From Adineta ricciae (lineage: Eukaryota > Rotifera > Eurotatoria > Adinetida > Adinetidae): a DNA stretch of 64,000 nucleotides. Shown in pieces: positions 36,658 through 48,829 of the stretch; position 1 is the first letter of the stretch; every line of letters starts with the position of its first letter. The notes beneath the pieces were generated by a model. It saw only the letters and a list, made by a program, of their open reading frames with translations. It did no database searches and was not told the DNA's origin. The translations under genes and the position numbers were made by a program. The stretch spans positions 310,001 through 374,000 of the forward strand of contig CAJNOJ010000078.1 of the NCBI GenBank assembly GCA_905250025.1. The letters are read 5' to 3'.

Positions 36658-39600
36658 ATGTCGAATCTAAGCGAAGCTGATCTCATACGTAGTGCGAACA
36701 TTCGTCGATGCGTACTACGTGTGTGGCCAAATTTTAATGGACTTGGTTTTAATCTTGAAGCATCTCCTCGACCGCCACATGTGATTCGTCTTGTGGAATC
36801 GAATAGTCCGGCCGCTGCTGGTGGTTTAAAAATTCTCGATGTTATTCTAGCTGTTAATCAAGAAGATGTAGGGGATGCTGAATATAGTCGAGTTCGAAAT
36901 GCCATTGCCGCAGCACGTGATGCCAATGCACCGATTGAATTACTTGTTGTTGAACAGCGATTTTATCATGAAATTAAAAAACGCAATCTCGATATTGATC
37001 CGAACAACGCGACCGTTATAAATACGCCAGCAACGATGCCTTTCGAATACGCCAATTTTCCTCCCCATCAACCGCGCACATGTAATATTCGTCTATCGAA
37101 AACTGAACCAACATTTGGTTTCGAAGTTGTTAATGGTGAAAATGACGTTGGTGCTTACATTCAAGAAGTTTTTCCGAACACTCCGGCTAGTAGAACGTCT
37201 CTACGTAAAAGTGATCGAATTATCGAAATCGATGATAAATTCGTTGATAAAGATGTCAGTAAATCTATCTTAGAAAAGCTAGGCAAAGCAAGAACTAAAG
37301 GTGCTGTCAAGTTGTACGTTATGGACACGAATACATATAAACATTATGTACAAAATAAGATGACTTTATCATCCAAGGGAAAGCGGAAAAGTCAATCAGC
37401 TGAAAGAGCTACCGACAATCAGTATTATTCCCGAGATGGAGATTGTAAGTATCATGTAATTCAAGAAAAAAACGAAACTTCAACATACGTATATATAGAG
37501 TTATATGATTAATCTAATCGACCTTGGATTAATATTTACTTATAAAAAGAAAAAAAAAGATGAAAATTGAGAGGTTTTGTATCATTTTTCAGCGATGATA
37601 TCTATATCTATATATACGCACGAGAAAGAAAAGCAAATTATTCGAATAATCCTTTAGTATTATTATGTACGTAAAATGACAAAGATTTCTTTTTCTATTT
37701 CAGCTCCAAGTATCAATAGTGGTAGTAGTCAACCGCCGGCGTCGAATGCATCAACTCTACGTGACGGTTCACGTGCTAAAACACCAAGTGTGCCCGATCT
37801 ATCTCGACCGAACCGAACGCAAGCACCTTCAACAATTCTTCCCATGCCAGCAACACCATCAGCTCGAGAAGATATTCGTCTTTGTACTATCAATCGAGCT
37901 GATGCTACTGACACATTCGGCATTGAACTGAATTATCATCGTCGCGAGCAATTTCATTCGTTGAATTTAACATCTGGACGAGATAATGGACCGTCAAGTA
38001 AGAAGTTATTTCAAATATTCAGAAAGATAGTTCAAGATGCGTATTCTTTCACCTATTTCAAAGAAAGTTCACAAATACGAAGAAGAAGCGTGTTCTTATC
38101 AGTTCTAAAGGTTAAGAATGTGTTTAAATCTTTGAGTACAAGAAAAAAAGGAATGCGGTTAAAGAGATGTTTGATAACGGATTGTAATGAAAGAAAAGTT
38201 TACGTAGCAAAATCGCAACTAACTCATTTAATTCGTTTGTCCTTGATGTTTAATTGGATAACGAGACATAAAAGTGTTATTTTCATATTCTTGCTGTTCA
38301 TGATGAAAGTGAAGAAGAAAAGAATCGGTTACGAAGCCTGTTTTTCTATTTTGAAGATGCTGAATTAGCTGGTATCAAAACAGACGATCGTCTAATTGAA
38401 ATCAACGGTCTCAATATACAAAATTTCGATCACGAACAAGTAACTCAACGCATACGTGGAGTTCGATATCCTGAGCCATTAGAAGTCCTTGTTGCCGATA
38501 TTCCTACATATGATTACTATAAACAACTACAAAAACTCATTCATCGTAGTTTACCAAACGTTAAAATTATGCCACCAAATCGTCCTGCTCGTTCTATATC
38601 ACCGTCGTTATCTCGTCATTGTATGTAGTTTGATTTTTTTTAATCTTGAAGAAAAAATGTTCTTTCTGACATTTTTAGCGATCGATACCCGACCATCAAC
38701 AACAATTACTCGCGAACAACCAATGACTCAACCAACACCACCTATTTTGAACACATTTGGCCAACGACCTCCTCCGTCTGTTCTGGGAGATTTAACAAAC
38801 AGCACTCCTATTGCACCTTCCATTGCGCAACCATCAACATCAATGCAGCCACGTCATGTTCCAATACGCAAAGATTCTCATTCAGTGAATGGTGTTGGTT
38901 TTAATTTTCGTACAATTGAGCACGATCCACCGACCGGTACACCATTCAGTCATATTGTCACATCTGTCGATAGTTCAAATTCGATTGGTTCACAAGGACT
39001 TCGTGTCAATGACTATATTCTGTCAATTAACGATGAAAACGTCGAGTATTTAGATCATCATCAACTCGAAGATAAACTACGACGGATAAATAATAGTGAA
39101 ACTATTCGTTTATTAGTAACAGATGGAAATGTTTACCGTGCATACAAAGAAAGTGCAAAGAATACAAGAACAAAGCCTGATTTTGTCGAGCAAACTAAAC
39201 TACCACCGACAAGCACAAGTTCACCACAAAAACCAAGACAATGTTATCTTCAACGTGATCCAGGTTTCGAAGGTTATGGCTTTCGTGTTCGATCCAATCA
39301 GCAAGGTGACACTACACTACATCAAATCGTTTCTGTTGAGCAATATTCGCCCGCTGATGCTCAAGGTCTACGCGTTGGAGATTACATTCTACGTGTAAAC
39401 AATCAAAATGTCGAGCACATGAATCCACCAGAATTTAATCAATTGATGCAAAATTTAGTACGTTCTGATGCTGGACGTGATGGTACACTATTGTTAGAAG
39501 TAATGGATACTGCTACATATCGATCACTGAATCAATTACCACCAGTCGACCCATACTTAAGTGATCGTCGAACACCGAGTCGTCCTACTTTTGATTCATA

Positions 39601-41968
39601 TCCACCACCAACGATTACCGACGAACCATATCCGTCAATGCGACAATGTTTCGTTCGAGTACGCTCAGTTATTAATATATCAATTGTTCAATTCTATTTC
39701 GTGCTTTGCTTTTAGCCCTGGCCAAACTATCGTCAACTTGGATTTACCATTGTTCCCACTCCCAATGGAACCGGTGGTGGATACCAAGTTCAACAACTTC
39801 GATTGGATTCACCAGCTGCCCATACTAAAATACGCAATGGAGATCATCTGATTCAAGTCAACAACATCAACGTTGAAACGACAGATCATCAACATGTTCG
39901 TCAACTGGTCGATGAATCCTATGTTCGAGATGGTGAAGTTTGCTTACTTGTTATCGATGATCCTGGTTATCAATGGTATAAACGTAATCATTTTCGAATT
40001 GACCCGTTATCCCAACGTGCTAACGTGTCTCGGTAAGAAAAACTTCTTTTTTTTTTCAAGTAATGGTCCTATTTGGATTGATTTCAGTCATGTAACTCCC
40101 GAACATCAAGCCGTATACACATCCACAGATTCAAGTGTCGCGTCACCACCGACACGTTTCACGCCGGAGCCCATGTCGGATCAAAAAGAAATTCTTTTCC
40201 CACCAACACCATACCAACCGCCAACAACAACAAGTCGACCGCCATCAACTGGACCTACTGCAATTCGTCCTTCCCCTTACACAAGTAATTGTGGCGTCAT
40301 AAACTTTTTGTAGAGAAAAATCAATTCATAATCATTTGCTTTCTTTCCTTCAGATGGCTACGTATCACCAGTGCGCGATCCATACCATCGATCAACAGTT
40401 GCGCCAAGTGTTACTTCATCGTTGAATCGTCCACGTATACCTTTATCACGAGCAGCTGTTGATGTTGTTGATGGCAAATCAATGTTACGTTTCTGTCGTT
40501 TAAATACCGAACCCGGTCAAACGTTTGGTTTTGAATTATCACAAGTAGATAACAAACACGTCATCCGCAATGTTGCGCCAGAATCACCAGCAGGTAAAGT
40601 CAAAGTGCTCACTTTGCATCTCAATCAGAAACACATACATTTTATATGATATTTAGCTCGAGCTGGCCTGCACAATGAAGATCGTTTGATCGAAGTGAAT
40701 GATGAGAACGTCACTCATAGAACACATCGAGGTATGATCATCCGAATTATTCTTACTTCCGTTTCACATTGGTTCGTTTTCATTTAGATGTCGCCGCTTT
40801 AATAAAAAATGCTAGTAATAATGGTCTTGTACGGTTGCTTATATCACCAAGTAACATCAAACCATTGACTAAACCACCGTCGCGTGCGTCTGCCAAAACG
40901 AAATCATTGCCATCATTGAATGACGAGCGTATGTACTACGATGGAAATAATGCTGATCAGTACACATCATCGTGGTCACCATATGATGGTTCATTTGCTA
41001 CGCAACCACAACCATCCACAATGGTTAAATATATGTCCACACCGCGTCTTGATAATGTTGGTCTAACATCAGCAAGCTATCCAGATCGACCATACAGTGC
41101 ACATGGTTTTGATACATATCAACGGCAACAAAATCGATCCGCGCTCATTACTAGTCAACCATATTTACCAACAGATCCATGGCCTCGTAAGATGTTCTTA
41201 GGTTTACTTTCGTAATCATTCTACGCGACGTTTTAGGCAAATGTGTTCTTGTTCGTGATCCAAGTTTCCATGGATGTGGTTTTCGAATGATTGAGAAAGA
41301 TAATTACGATACACCAATTGTCGTTGAAGTCCGTCAGAATAGTCCAGCTAAACGAAGGTAAAACTTTTCTTTCGAAAAGTATCAAATTCTCATGAGAAAA
41401 AAAAACATTTCGTTTTTCCTTCTAGTGGTTTAACTGAAGGTGATCAAATTATTTATATTGAAACTCGTAATGTTCAAGCTATTCGATCGTTCGATGAAAT
41501 GACACTTCTAATTCAACGAACATTCGAAGAAACAGGACAAGTTACACTTGTCACACTGACAGCTCCAGCATATCAAGTTCTCAAACGTAAAGGTGGTTAC
41601 TTACAACCGGATCCATTCGATTATCAATTGCCATTTGTACGAGAATTAGCACCGCGTTTATGTCGAATTGTTCTGTACAATCATGAACAAGATTTTGGAT
41701 TTACTCTACAACGCGGAAATCCTATACATATCAAAGACGTTCATCCAGGTTCACCAGCATATGAGTTCGGTCTACGAGCCAATGATAAAATTCTTGAGAT
41801 CAATAGTCGTGATACTACATATTTATCATCCGATCAAATTATCGAAATGATTGAAGCAAGTAAACGACGTCGCCAATTAGAAATCTTAGTTATTGACCCG
41901 GCTGGTTACGAATTTTCATTGAAACATGCCATACCATTGAATTCGTTATTACCATTTGTTCAATCAGG
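36658..41968 (+). CDS. Multi-PDZ scaffold protein (nine PDZ domains seen), 3' end lost at an assembly gap
   Basis: Protein-protein scaffold related in style to the NHERF/PDZK1 proteins. Exons: 36658-37444, 37704-37997, 38357-38620, 38679-39658, 39716-40032, 40088-40284, 40354-40593, 40657-40731, 40788-41186, 41237-41357, 41426 onward. Nine PDZ domains are marked by their carboxylate-binding loops, in order: GLGFNLEA, TFGFEVVN, TFGIELNY, GVGFNFRT, GYGFRVRS, QLGFTIVP, TFGFELSQ, GCGFRMIE, DFGFTLQR. Each is followed by the usual SPA...GL/IK..D.I..IN element. Linkers are rich in Pro, Ser and Thr. The frame is cut by the N at 41969; the few codons after it (to 42008) are antisense to the lipase gene and not part of this protein. 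Orthology to a named family cannot be fixed without a tree. Confidence 0.85.
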
Positions 41969-41969
41969 N
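41969..41969. other. Single N: unresolved assembly join between two genes
   Basis: The base is undetermined. The plus-strand PDZ gene is open up to it and the minus-strand lipase gene is open up to it from the other side; neither gene reaches its expected end. The single N therefore stands for missing sequence of unknown length. Confidence 0.8.
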
Positions 41970-43429
41970 CTGGTCCAATTTGAAAATACTTCGAAACAGT
42001 CACACTAGGTGCAATATAGCGTGAACCCATTTTAATATAATCATGATCAACAAGGTTCCAAAACGATTTACAGAATAAGTAATCACAGTCCCGAAATATT
42101 GCGGCGCACTGAAATTTAGGTTAATGAATGAATTTCAATTAACTACTGTTCGTGAATTCAAACCTTTTTCGCTCGTTGTTCAGGAAATAGTATATACTTT
42201 GGTGCAGTGGCAAGACGAGCAGCTGCAAAAGGAATTGATCGATTGTATGTTTCATGATAAGTAGCTAAACCAGCGAGCAGAAAAGTAAGCATTGTTTGCA
42301 TTGATTGTGCAAACTTAAGTAAGAAGAGAATTGTTGAGAAAAATAGACGGCTGTGACCGGATCTCATCCTACCTGAAATCCACATGTTCTACCAAAAAAA
42401 TATTCAGAATCAAAAGCAACAATTTTAAAATATTCCAATTCGACATCTAGTGGTACTTCATTCGCGTCGATCTAAACGAGGAAAAAGTAGAACACTATTG
42501 AGGTAAATTTGACCTCTTACACATAGAACTTTCTTGCAGGAATAATCAACCATTTTTGCCGAAAACGAAAGAAGATGTTGCATGCCAATGAGAACTTTCG
42601 TCCAGGACTCCAAATCTTGAAATAACCGTGATGAGTACATCAGATTAAACAAAAGGCCAACACGTTTCGTATCAACTTGTCGGAGAATATCTAGTGCACG
42701 TAAACATGCTTGACCATGTGCAACAGCTAAGGTTCGATAACCGTTGGCTCGAATCTAAAAGGCAACAAGTAAATAGAGAGATATTTACCTTGGTTTTTCT
42801 CAGAGTTTTACTTCGGTACTATAGTCGAAATGATGAAAATTGTCTCGTAAGTATTGTATTAATGGTACGGATAGTTCAACTGAATGTAAAATTTGAATTA
42901 GAAGACGTTCAAATCGTCGGCAGACATCGGTTTTTTGTTGAGCAAAATAATTACAATTAATTTCTGCTAATTCGCGTAGTTGATTGTAGGTTAATTCGAA
43001 ATTAAAATCTAAATCGACTGTTTCCGGTGCCGAGTCTATATTAGGAGCGCATGTTGTCGGAGATTTCAGATTATAATTTAATCCAGATGGAGTCGTTGCT
43101 GAACTACGCATAACGTGAGAAGTATTTGCTAGAAATGGACTTGAAGTTGATAGGGTTGGAGCAGATTTTGGCGACGTTGAACGGTTACGTGTTGGTAATA
43201 AGCGTTTGGTAAAAGGACTGAAAAATGATGATGATGTGGAAGATTTATTATTCGTTTCATTTAAATCGGATGAGGCTGTAGACTGAGATTGTCTTGAAAA
43301 GGAAGACATAAGACGTGTTGCAGCAGCAATTGGTCCGATGGTCAAACGATCAGTGAAAGAACTTGATCGGCGTTCTTTTGTGCCTATTTGTTCATTATTG
43401 ACTGCTAATAACTCTTCATTAGTAGACAT
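41970..43429 (-). CDS. LIPE: Hormone-sensitive lipase, N-terminal domain (catalytic part lost at gap)
   Basis: Neutral lipase of cytosolic lipid droplets. Exon 1 (42812-43429) starts with a Ser/Thr-rich region of about 130 residues, then FELTYNQLRELAEINCNYFA, the start of the HSL N-terminal domain. Further exons give IRANGYRTLAVAHGQACLRA (from 42754 down), the KMVDYSCKKVLC / IDANEVPLDVELEYF junction over a 49-nt intron, and SEYFFGRTCGFQ, matching the family's FYGRCLGFQ block. YNRSIPFAAARLATAPKYIL follows, and the last exon (about 42113-41970) has CKSFWNLVDHDYIKMGSRYI. The alpha/beta-hydrolase half with the HGGG and GDSAGG motifs should come next but falls beyond the N at 41969. The ATG is one base after a TTTGTTTAG acceptor. 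Confidence 0.85.
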
Positions 43430-44710
43430 ACTAAACAAAAAAAGATTTCGATATCGATTCCATTCATAGTAGAACACAGAATAATCGAAGCAAAATAAGC
43501 GAGTTAAGAAGAACGCAAACAGAAGTACTCTCGCAGTATATATTATACATTCAAATGCACGAAATAAGACTATAGTCACTTACTTATAACGAATGGAGAC
43601 AGGAAATATTCTAAATGTAATATCGAATAACATACAAAACAAGTGACTCAAATATTGAAACTCGTGAATCATCAAGTCTGAAAATAAGACTCGTTTTTTC
43701 CCATCCTTCTTCTTTTCATGTACTGATTCAAAATGATTAGCGTGATAATCAACTCAGATGTTTAACAGTTGATCAGCAGATACGCTTACTTACCAAGTTG
43801 GAAATGGAACTACTATGGTTGTCATTTGGTACAGTTATTATTAATCATGTAATAACGCGAATGTTTGGTTAGTTGTCAATGAAAAGAAACAAATGATAAT
43901 TTTGACGTGTAAATGTCAAAGTCGAAGTCAACGTAGGAAGATATGATATTTGTACGTTGTTTATTACGGGTTTTTTCTTCAATCAATATTTGTGAATGTC
44001 CTCTCGAAATCTATAATAGAAGGAAAAAAACTAGTCTAGAAAAAAAAATGACGTCATTGTCGGATGTTCGTATCTTTATTGGTCAATAAAACGTGTTGGC
44101 GTGACAGACGCATAGTTAGTTTTTGTGTATTCATTTGTCGATGTGCAGCAGAATACATTGATTTCTATTTGATTACTCGTTTCACTGTTCTACGCACATT
44201 ACTTATTAATACGACGTAATTATTCGAGATAGAGAAGAAGTGTCAAACAATCTGATCTTTTTGTAATCACAGTCATACACATAACGATCATGAAATGGAA
44301 ATGAGATAGTCAGTAGAACAGTAAAAACAACAGAGAGAGAGTGATCTGTATCTTTACTGGTGAACTCGTATCCATTGAAATGAACTTTTCGAACGTATAG
44401 ATCGACAATGGGTTTGGAAAATATTTTTGATAAAATCTATCGAAGTAACTATTAACAATTCATTGTAAACATATTGGGAACCTATTAGAATTTTGACAAT
44501 AGATGTCCTTAGACGTGGTCTACGACCCCGATGATCCAAAGATGTTCAGCGAAGTAAAAAACATATGATATGTAATACCTCGTTTTTCATAAATGTGTTT
44601 GTTATTTGAAATCAACAACAAGAACAACAAAACAGTACAGATAACAGGCAAAAAAAGCTGCCGACACTAAATTGTTGGACATGTAAAATTCCTAATAATA
44701 ATATATATTA
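43430..44710. other. Intergenic region fibrillarin-lipase
   Basis: About 1.3 kb between two minus-strand genes; it holds the fibrillarin 3' UTR and the lipase upstream region. AT-rich, with a poly-A run at about 44040-44048 and a TATTAAT-type palindrome near 44695-44712. No credible ORF. Confidence 0.4.
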
Positions 44711-46305
44711 TTAGTCTTCCATATCTTCTTTTGTATTATTTTCTTCTTTCGTTTTGCTCTTTCCAGTTGGTCTAAAATATTCGTTTATGGAAAACAAATC
44801 AAGATTTTGGGTAGTTTAAACGTACTTGAAAACACCAACGACAACGGCATGGTCACGTTCGTAGGGTTCAAGTGTGATCTGCTCTTTGGGTTTAAGTTTT
44901 TCACTTTGCAGTTTCTTAACCTCATCAGCAAACACAGCTTCAGGCTGAGCTGTTGAATCAATGCAACTCGCCTATAAACAATGCAAAGTAGTTGTTAATT
45001 CCGCAAACATCGTTCTTTGTTACTTTAATTGAAATAACGAAATTTCCATTATTTTTAAGAAAGTGATGCGCGTTCAATGCCACAATACGTGCTTGATCGG
45101 GTTGAGCAACATCAGCGAAGATGGTATCGACCATACCTAAATATATTCTCAGATGATTTGTGAGACTAGATAATGTTGAACAAACCAATCAATATGCGGT
45201 ATTTGTGTGGATGACGAGCATCTTCAATAATTGGAATAATATTCGTTCGTTTTTTCGCAACATTTAACAAATCACGACCCGATCGATGAGAGAATTCGAC
45301 TGCATAGACGAGACCTTCCTGAAAAAGAAACATCATGTTGCGTATATAGGACGTTGATTGAATAAGGAAAAGATCGTACGGGTCCAACGATATCGGAAAC
45401 ATGAGATACAGTTGTACCATTAGCTGCACCAAGATAAAGTACTCTTGAACCAGGTGGCATATGAACATTGTCAACACCACTAAGAATAGCAGCGCCTAAC
45501 TTCGATCGAAATGGATTCCACACGCGGTATTCAATCTTTTCTTGATTTTCACCCTGTAGAACAAAATTAGTTTTCGTTTCTTTTTGATAAAGATATTTCC
45601 TGGCGACGACTTACATCAACACTGACACGTTTTTCACCATAAACACTTTCGCCCACAACCATATTTCGTGTCAATAACATGTCATCATCTTTGGATCGAG
45701 CGATAAATACACCTAAAGAGTAATAGAATTGAATTTCAAAGTAAGACAATATCCGTATACAAACCTGGATGGCGATGTGGTTCAACGACGATCTTTCTAC
45801 CGCCAGCACCACCACCTAGCCGAGCAAAAAAAAACCACTTTTATCCAGTCATATAAAAGATTCGAAATTACCTCGGCCACCTCCACCTCGACCTCCGCCC
45901 CGACCACCTAATGAAAAACATTCATTGATTCGTTCAAATACTTAACGATCACTTACGTCCACCTCCACCACGAACTCCACCACCTCGTGGGCCACCTAAT
46001 AGTTGAGATATGCATTATGCGAAATTTACTCAATATTCAGTCGAACTTACCTCGACCACCACCTGAAAGAAATAGAAATGGTATAGAATAGATTAACTCA
46101 ATGAAAACTCACCTCGTCCACCACGAAAACCGCCACGATCACCACCGCCGCCTACAAGATCGCCTTTTAGCTGAACTGAACATTTGTTCAAAACTTACCT
46201 CGTCCACGTCCTCCACCGCCTCTGCCACCACGAAAATCTATTTCGAATATGATACAAACTGTAAATCAACAGCGCTAAATTTTCATACGTACCAGGTCGT
46301 CCCAT
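44711..46305 (-). CDS. FBL: Fibrillarin, box C/D snoRNP 2'-O-methyltransferase
   Basis: Nucleolar methyltransferase for rRNA. The first coding exon is 13 nt (46293-46305, MGRP). Five tiny exons then encode the Gly/Arg-rich (GAR) domain: 46199-46237, 46113-46151, 46051-46062, 45957-45995 and 45872-45907 (39, 39, 12, 39 and 36 nt). Exon 45775-45815 joins GAR to [14 protein letters not shown], and the core follows: [107 protein letters not shown], ending [14 protein letters not shown]. The SAM-binding [12 protein letters not shown] is intact. Core length is normal. All GAR exons begin and end in phase 1, so each can be lost or gained without a frameshift. Confidence 0.95.
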
Positions 46306-47314
46306 TCTTTCAGTTGAAATCACTCAGACAAAGCGGATGTTAACAAGTTCAACTTTTTCGTTTAGTGAAAATTTCGATTGAGGTAGATTTTGCATCGATA
46401 TCAGCAGGCCAATCAACACTTATTCGACTGATTCCCATACTGATGTCGGAAACTAATAAAAATACCGATAATTTTTCTAAATTATTAAAACTTCTTTCAT
46501 ATTCTTTTACGTGATGGTTTCTGTTTTATTTTCTAAGTACATGGTATAGATGGCAGTAGCAACAATAGTTGAACGTGGTATGTGATGATACCGGTTTATC
46601 CTATCTTTTGAAATAGTCATTCAATTGATTGAAAAGTTTTGTTATTCATCTTGTTTAAATCGAATACATAAAAGAAATCGAGACTTTAATGATTTTATTG
46701 TCTTGTTAATTTAATTTTTGTAGAAACATAGATTAAATATGAAGTCATGCTTTGTCTGATATATCAGTTAACTTTCGATATAAACGTCGAAATTAATACA
46801 CTCATATAAATAAAGAATCTCGAAAAGTTTTTACCGAGATATCGTCAAGTATTATATATGTTTAACATCTTCCTTTCAATATCTTCAGTATTTGTATTCG
46901 TATTATCATTGTTAATCCTAATGCACGAAACCGTAAATCAATACAACGATCACATTGAGAGTTTTAGCGCATTTATGACCTTCATTGAGAATACGGTCTG
47001 ATAGTTTAGTAGTATCTTTAAGTAATAAAAGACGTCTATAAATAACGAAAGCTTCAAGAGAAAGTTCATCGATTCAAATACATTCAACATGCTTTTATAA
47101 GCTTTACCATAAGAAGCATGCGCCTAGTAATTCTAATGATTCAAGTTTCTTTTGAATCTCTCCCAAAGTCGAAATATTTAATATAAAACCAACAATCTCT
47201 TGATAATTTTGCTTGTCGTTTGAAATAGTGTATTTATACCATAGTACAAACATTTCAACTTGTTTCTATACAATTCACTGTTTACTATGAATGTCGAGTC
47301 CACAGGAAGAATCT
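46306..47314. other. Intergenic region upstream of fibrillarin
   Basis: One kilobase of AT-rich sequence between the C1orf74-like gene and fibrillarin, both on the minus strand. It should hold the fibrillarin promoter. No ORF or repeat of note. Confidence 0.4.
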
Positions 47315-48110
47315 CTAAAAACACCATGTTGTCTGTTCTCTGATTTGGTGTTCCAAATGGTAATGTTTGACAATATCAGATGAATTCATTTTCAGCGACA
47401 ACGAAGAAAACCATTGATTAATAACATCGTCAACCGTTTTCTCATTGATATTGTCGTGAACAGGAGAGGAAAATGAATAGAGTAAAATCTCGTCATCAAC
47501 ATCAGCGAGTTTCACATATAAACGAAAATTCTTCAATGTTGTAGCATTCGTTAATGTCTCTGATGCATAATAATAAACAATTGGATAACCAAGTAGATAG
47601 CCAAATGTTGTGGTGTGATTCATTGGTCGGATTAATTTTGTCCATTCTTCGTTTGTTTCATCGTCGAAATCAATCTGTTGGTTTTGTTGATGATCAATCC
47701 ATAAGAGATGATTACGAATCTAGTGAACAAACGTAAGATGATCTGAATCAATAGGACAAGCGAACTACCTCATTTAGTACAGTATGACATTCTGTGATAG
47801 TTAACGTGTTTAAATCAATGATCAGAGCGGAGTTCGATACATCGATTAGTTTTGGTAAATGTGTACTATTGAGAATAATCAGATCGTTTATTGAATATTT
47901 TAATAAAATTGATCGAAATGGCAAATATTTCGATAGATCGTTCAGTAAACTTCTCATATTTTCTATTGAAAATGGAAACAAATCGAACAGATAAGCTGAT
48001 TTCAAATTTGTGTTCAAGCATAACAATTGTGCGAACAATTCTCGAGTATATCGATGATATTTTCGATGAATATGTTGAAAAAAAATGTTTTGTACATCAG
48101 CAAATTTCAT
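47315..48110 (-). CDS. C1orf74-like (UPF0739 / DUF4504) protein, function unknown
   Basis: Two exons: about 47771-48110 and about 47315-47720. Joined, the frame reads from MKFADVQNIFFQHIHRKYHR through TITECHTVLNE|IRNHLLWIDHQQNQQ to FGYLLGYPIVYYYASETLTN and a stop after TTWCF, about 250 residues. The LLGYPIVYYY and later ILLYSFSSPVHDN blocks recall animal C1orf74 proteins, whose role is not known; this is from memory and tentative. No signal peptide or membrane segment stands out. The ATG follows directly on a strong pyrimidine-rich acceptor (CTTTCCTTCAG), only 57 bp after the TAF11 stop, so the mRNA 5' end is probably made by splicing. An upstream coding exon is unlikely because TAF11 is there. 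Confidence 0.6.
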
Positions 48111-48167
48111 CTGAAGGAAAGAACAGAAAACGCGAGAAAGAAAAAACACAGAATTGATTTGTCAAAA
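48111..48167 (-). promoter_or_regulatory. 57-bp spacer with 3' splice site between TAF11 and the C1orf74-like gene
   Basis: The minus-strand spacer is a T/C-rich tract ending in CCTTCAG directly against the next ATG. It has no AATAAA. That is the layout of a trans-splice acceptor inside a polycistronic transcript. Confidence 0.55.
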
Positions 48168-48722
48168 TTAATGATATCTCGACTTCTTTTTCGATTTCCA
48201 CGTTTTTCTTTGTGGATAACGACTAGTATTATTAATACGTCTGTATGCTTCACGTAAATGTTTAGGTTCCAAAGGCGTTGTCTTATTTTCATTCTCTCGA
48301 CGTTGAACTTCGAGTGCTTCTTCAACTAATTCACCAATGAAAACTTTAGCTATGCCTGCCATAGCTATGACAACGTTCGACGATGGTATTGTGCCGGTGA
48401 TTGAGTGCATTAAACGTTTGATTGAAACTTTGGAAAACGCCGAACGACGATACATTTCATATCGATCTAATTGTTCATCACTGAAGTTGGATACGAGCAC
48501 TTGAAGTTTGATGTTAGCTTCTTCGTCGACCGGTTTTTGATAAGTACGCGCGACTTTGGGAACTGTTGCTTCGGCTGGTTTTGATTCGGCTTTGACTGGA
48601 CTAGTTGTTTCCATATCTGAAGGAGAATTTGCTTCATCTGCTTGTTCAATCTCGTCATCTTCAGTTGGAGGTTGGAAAAAACTGGAATTATGATCATTGT
48701 TATCATTAAGAAAATGCTCCAT
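48168..48722 (-). CDS. TAF11: TAF11, TFIID subunit with histone fold
   Basis: Single-exon gene of 184 codons. TAF11 pairs with TAF13 in TFIID for RNA polymerase II transcription. An acidic, Pro/Ser-rich N-terminus (about 75 residues) is followed by the histone fold, with [60 protein letters not shown] and [16 protein letters not shown]. These match animal TAF11 closely in order and spacing. The basic tail is [12 protein letters not shown]. The gene lies between PNPO (107 bp upstream) and a C1orf74-like gene (57 bp downstream), all on the minus strand. Confidence 0.95.
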   Translation of the reverse strand: MEHFLNDNNDHNSSFFQPPTEDDEIEQADEANSPSDMETTSPVKAESKPAEATVPKVARTYQKPVDEEANIKLQVLVSNFSDEQLDRYEMYRRSAFSKVSIKRLMHSITGTIPSSNVVIAMAGIAKVFIGELVEEALEVQRRENENKTTPLEPKHLREAYRRINNTSRYPQRKTWKSKKKSRYH

Positions 48723-48829
48723 TTCTTTTTATTACCAATCTAAAATCAATTAAGTAAAAATCTATCTGTATTAGTTCAATGGGAAAGACATGTGTTTAAA
48801 ATCAATTATCAATATAGAAGAAAAATATA
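48723..48829 (-). promoter_or_regulatory. 107-bp spacer with 3' splice site between PNPO and TAF11
   Basis: On the minus strand a T-rich tract ends in TTGATTTTAG about 20 nt before the TAF11 ATG. An AATAAA lies between that AG and the ATG and could serve PNPO. The spacer is too short for an ordinary promoter plus 3' UTR. Confidence 0.5.

Noticed and set aside
42200-43429. Lipase as a naturally non-catalytic protein
   Set aside because: The missing catalytic half coincides exactly with the N at 41969, so an assembly gap is the simpler explanation.
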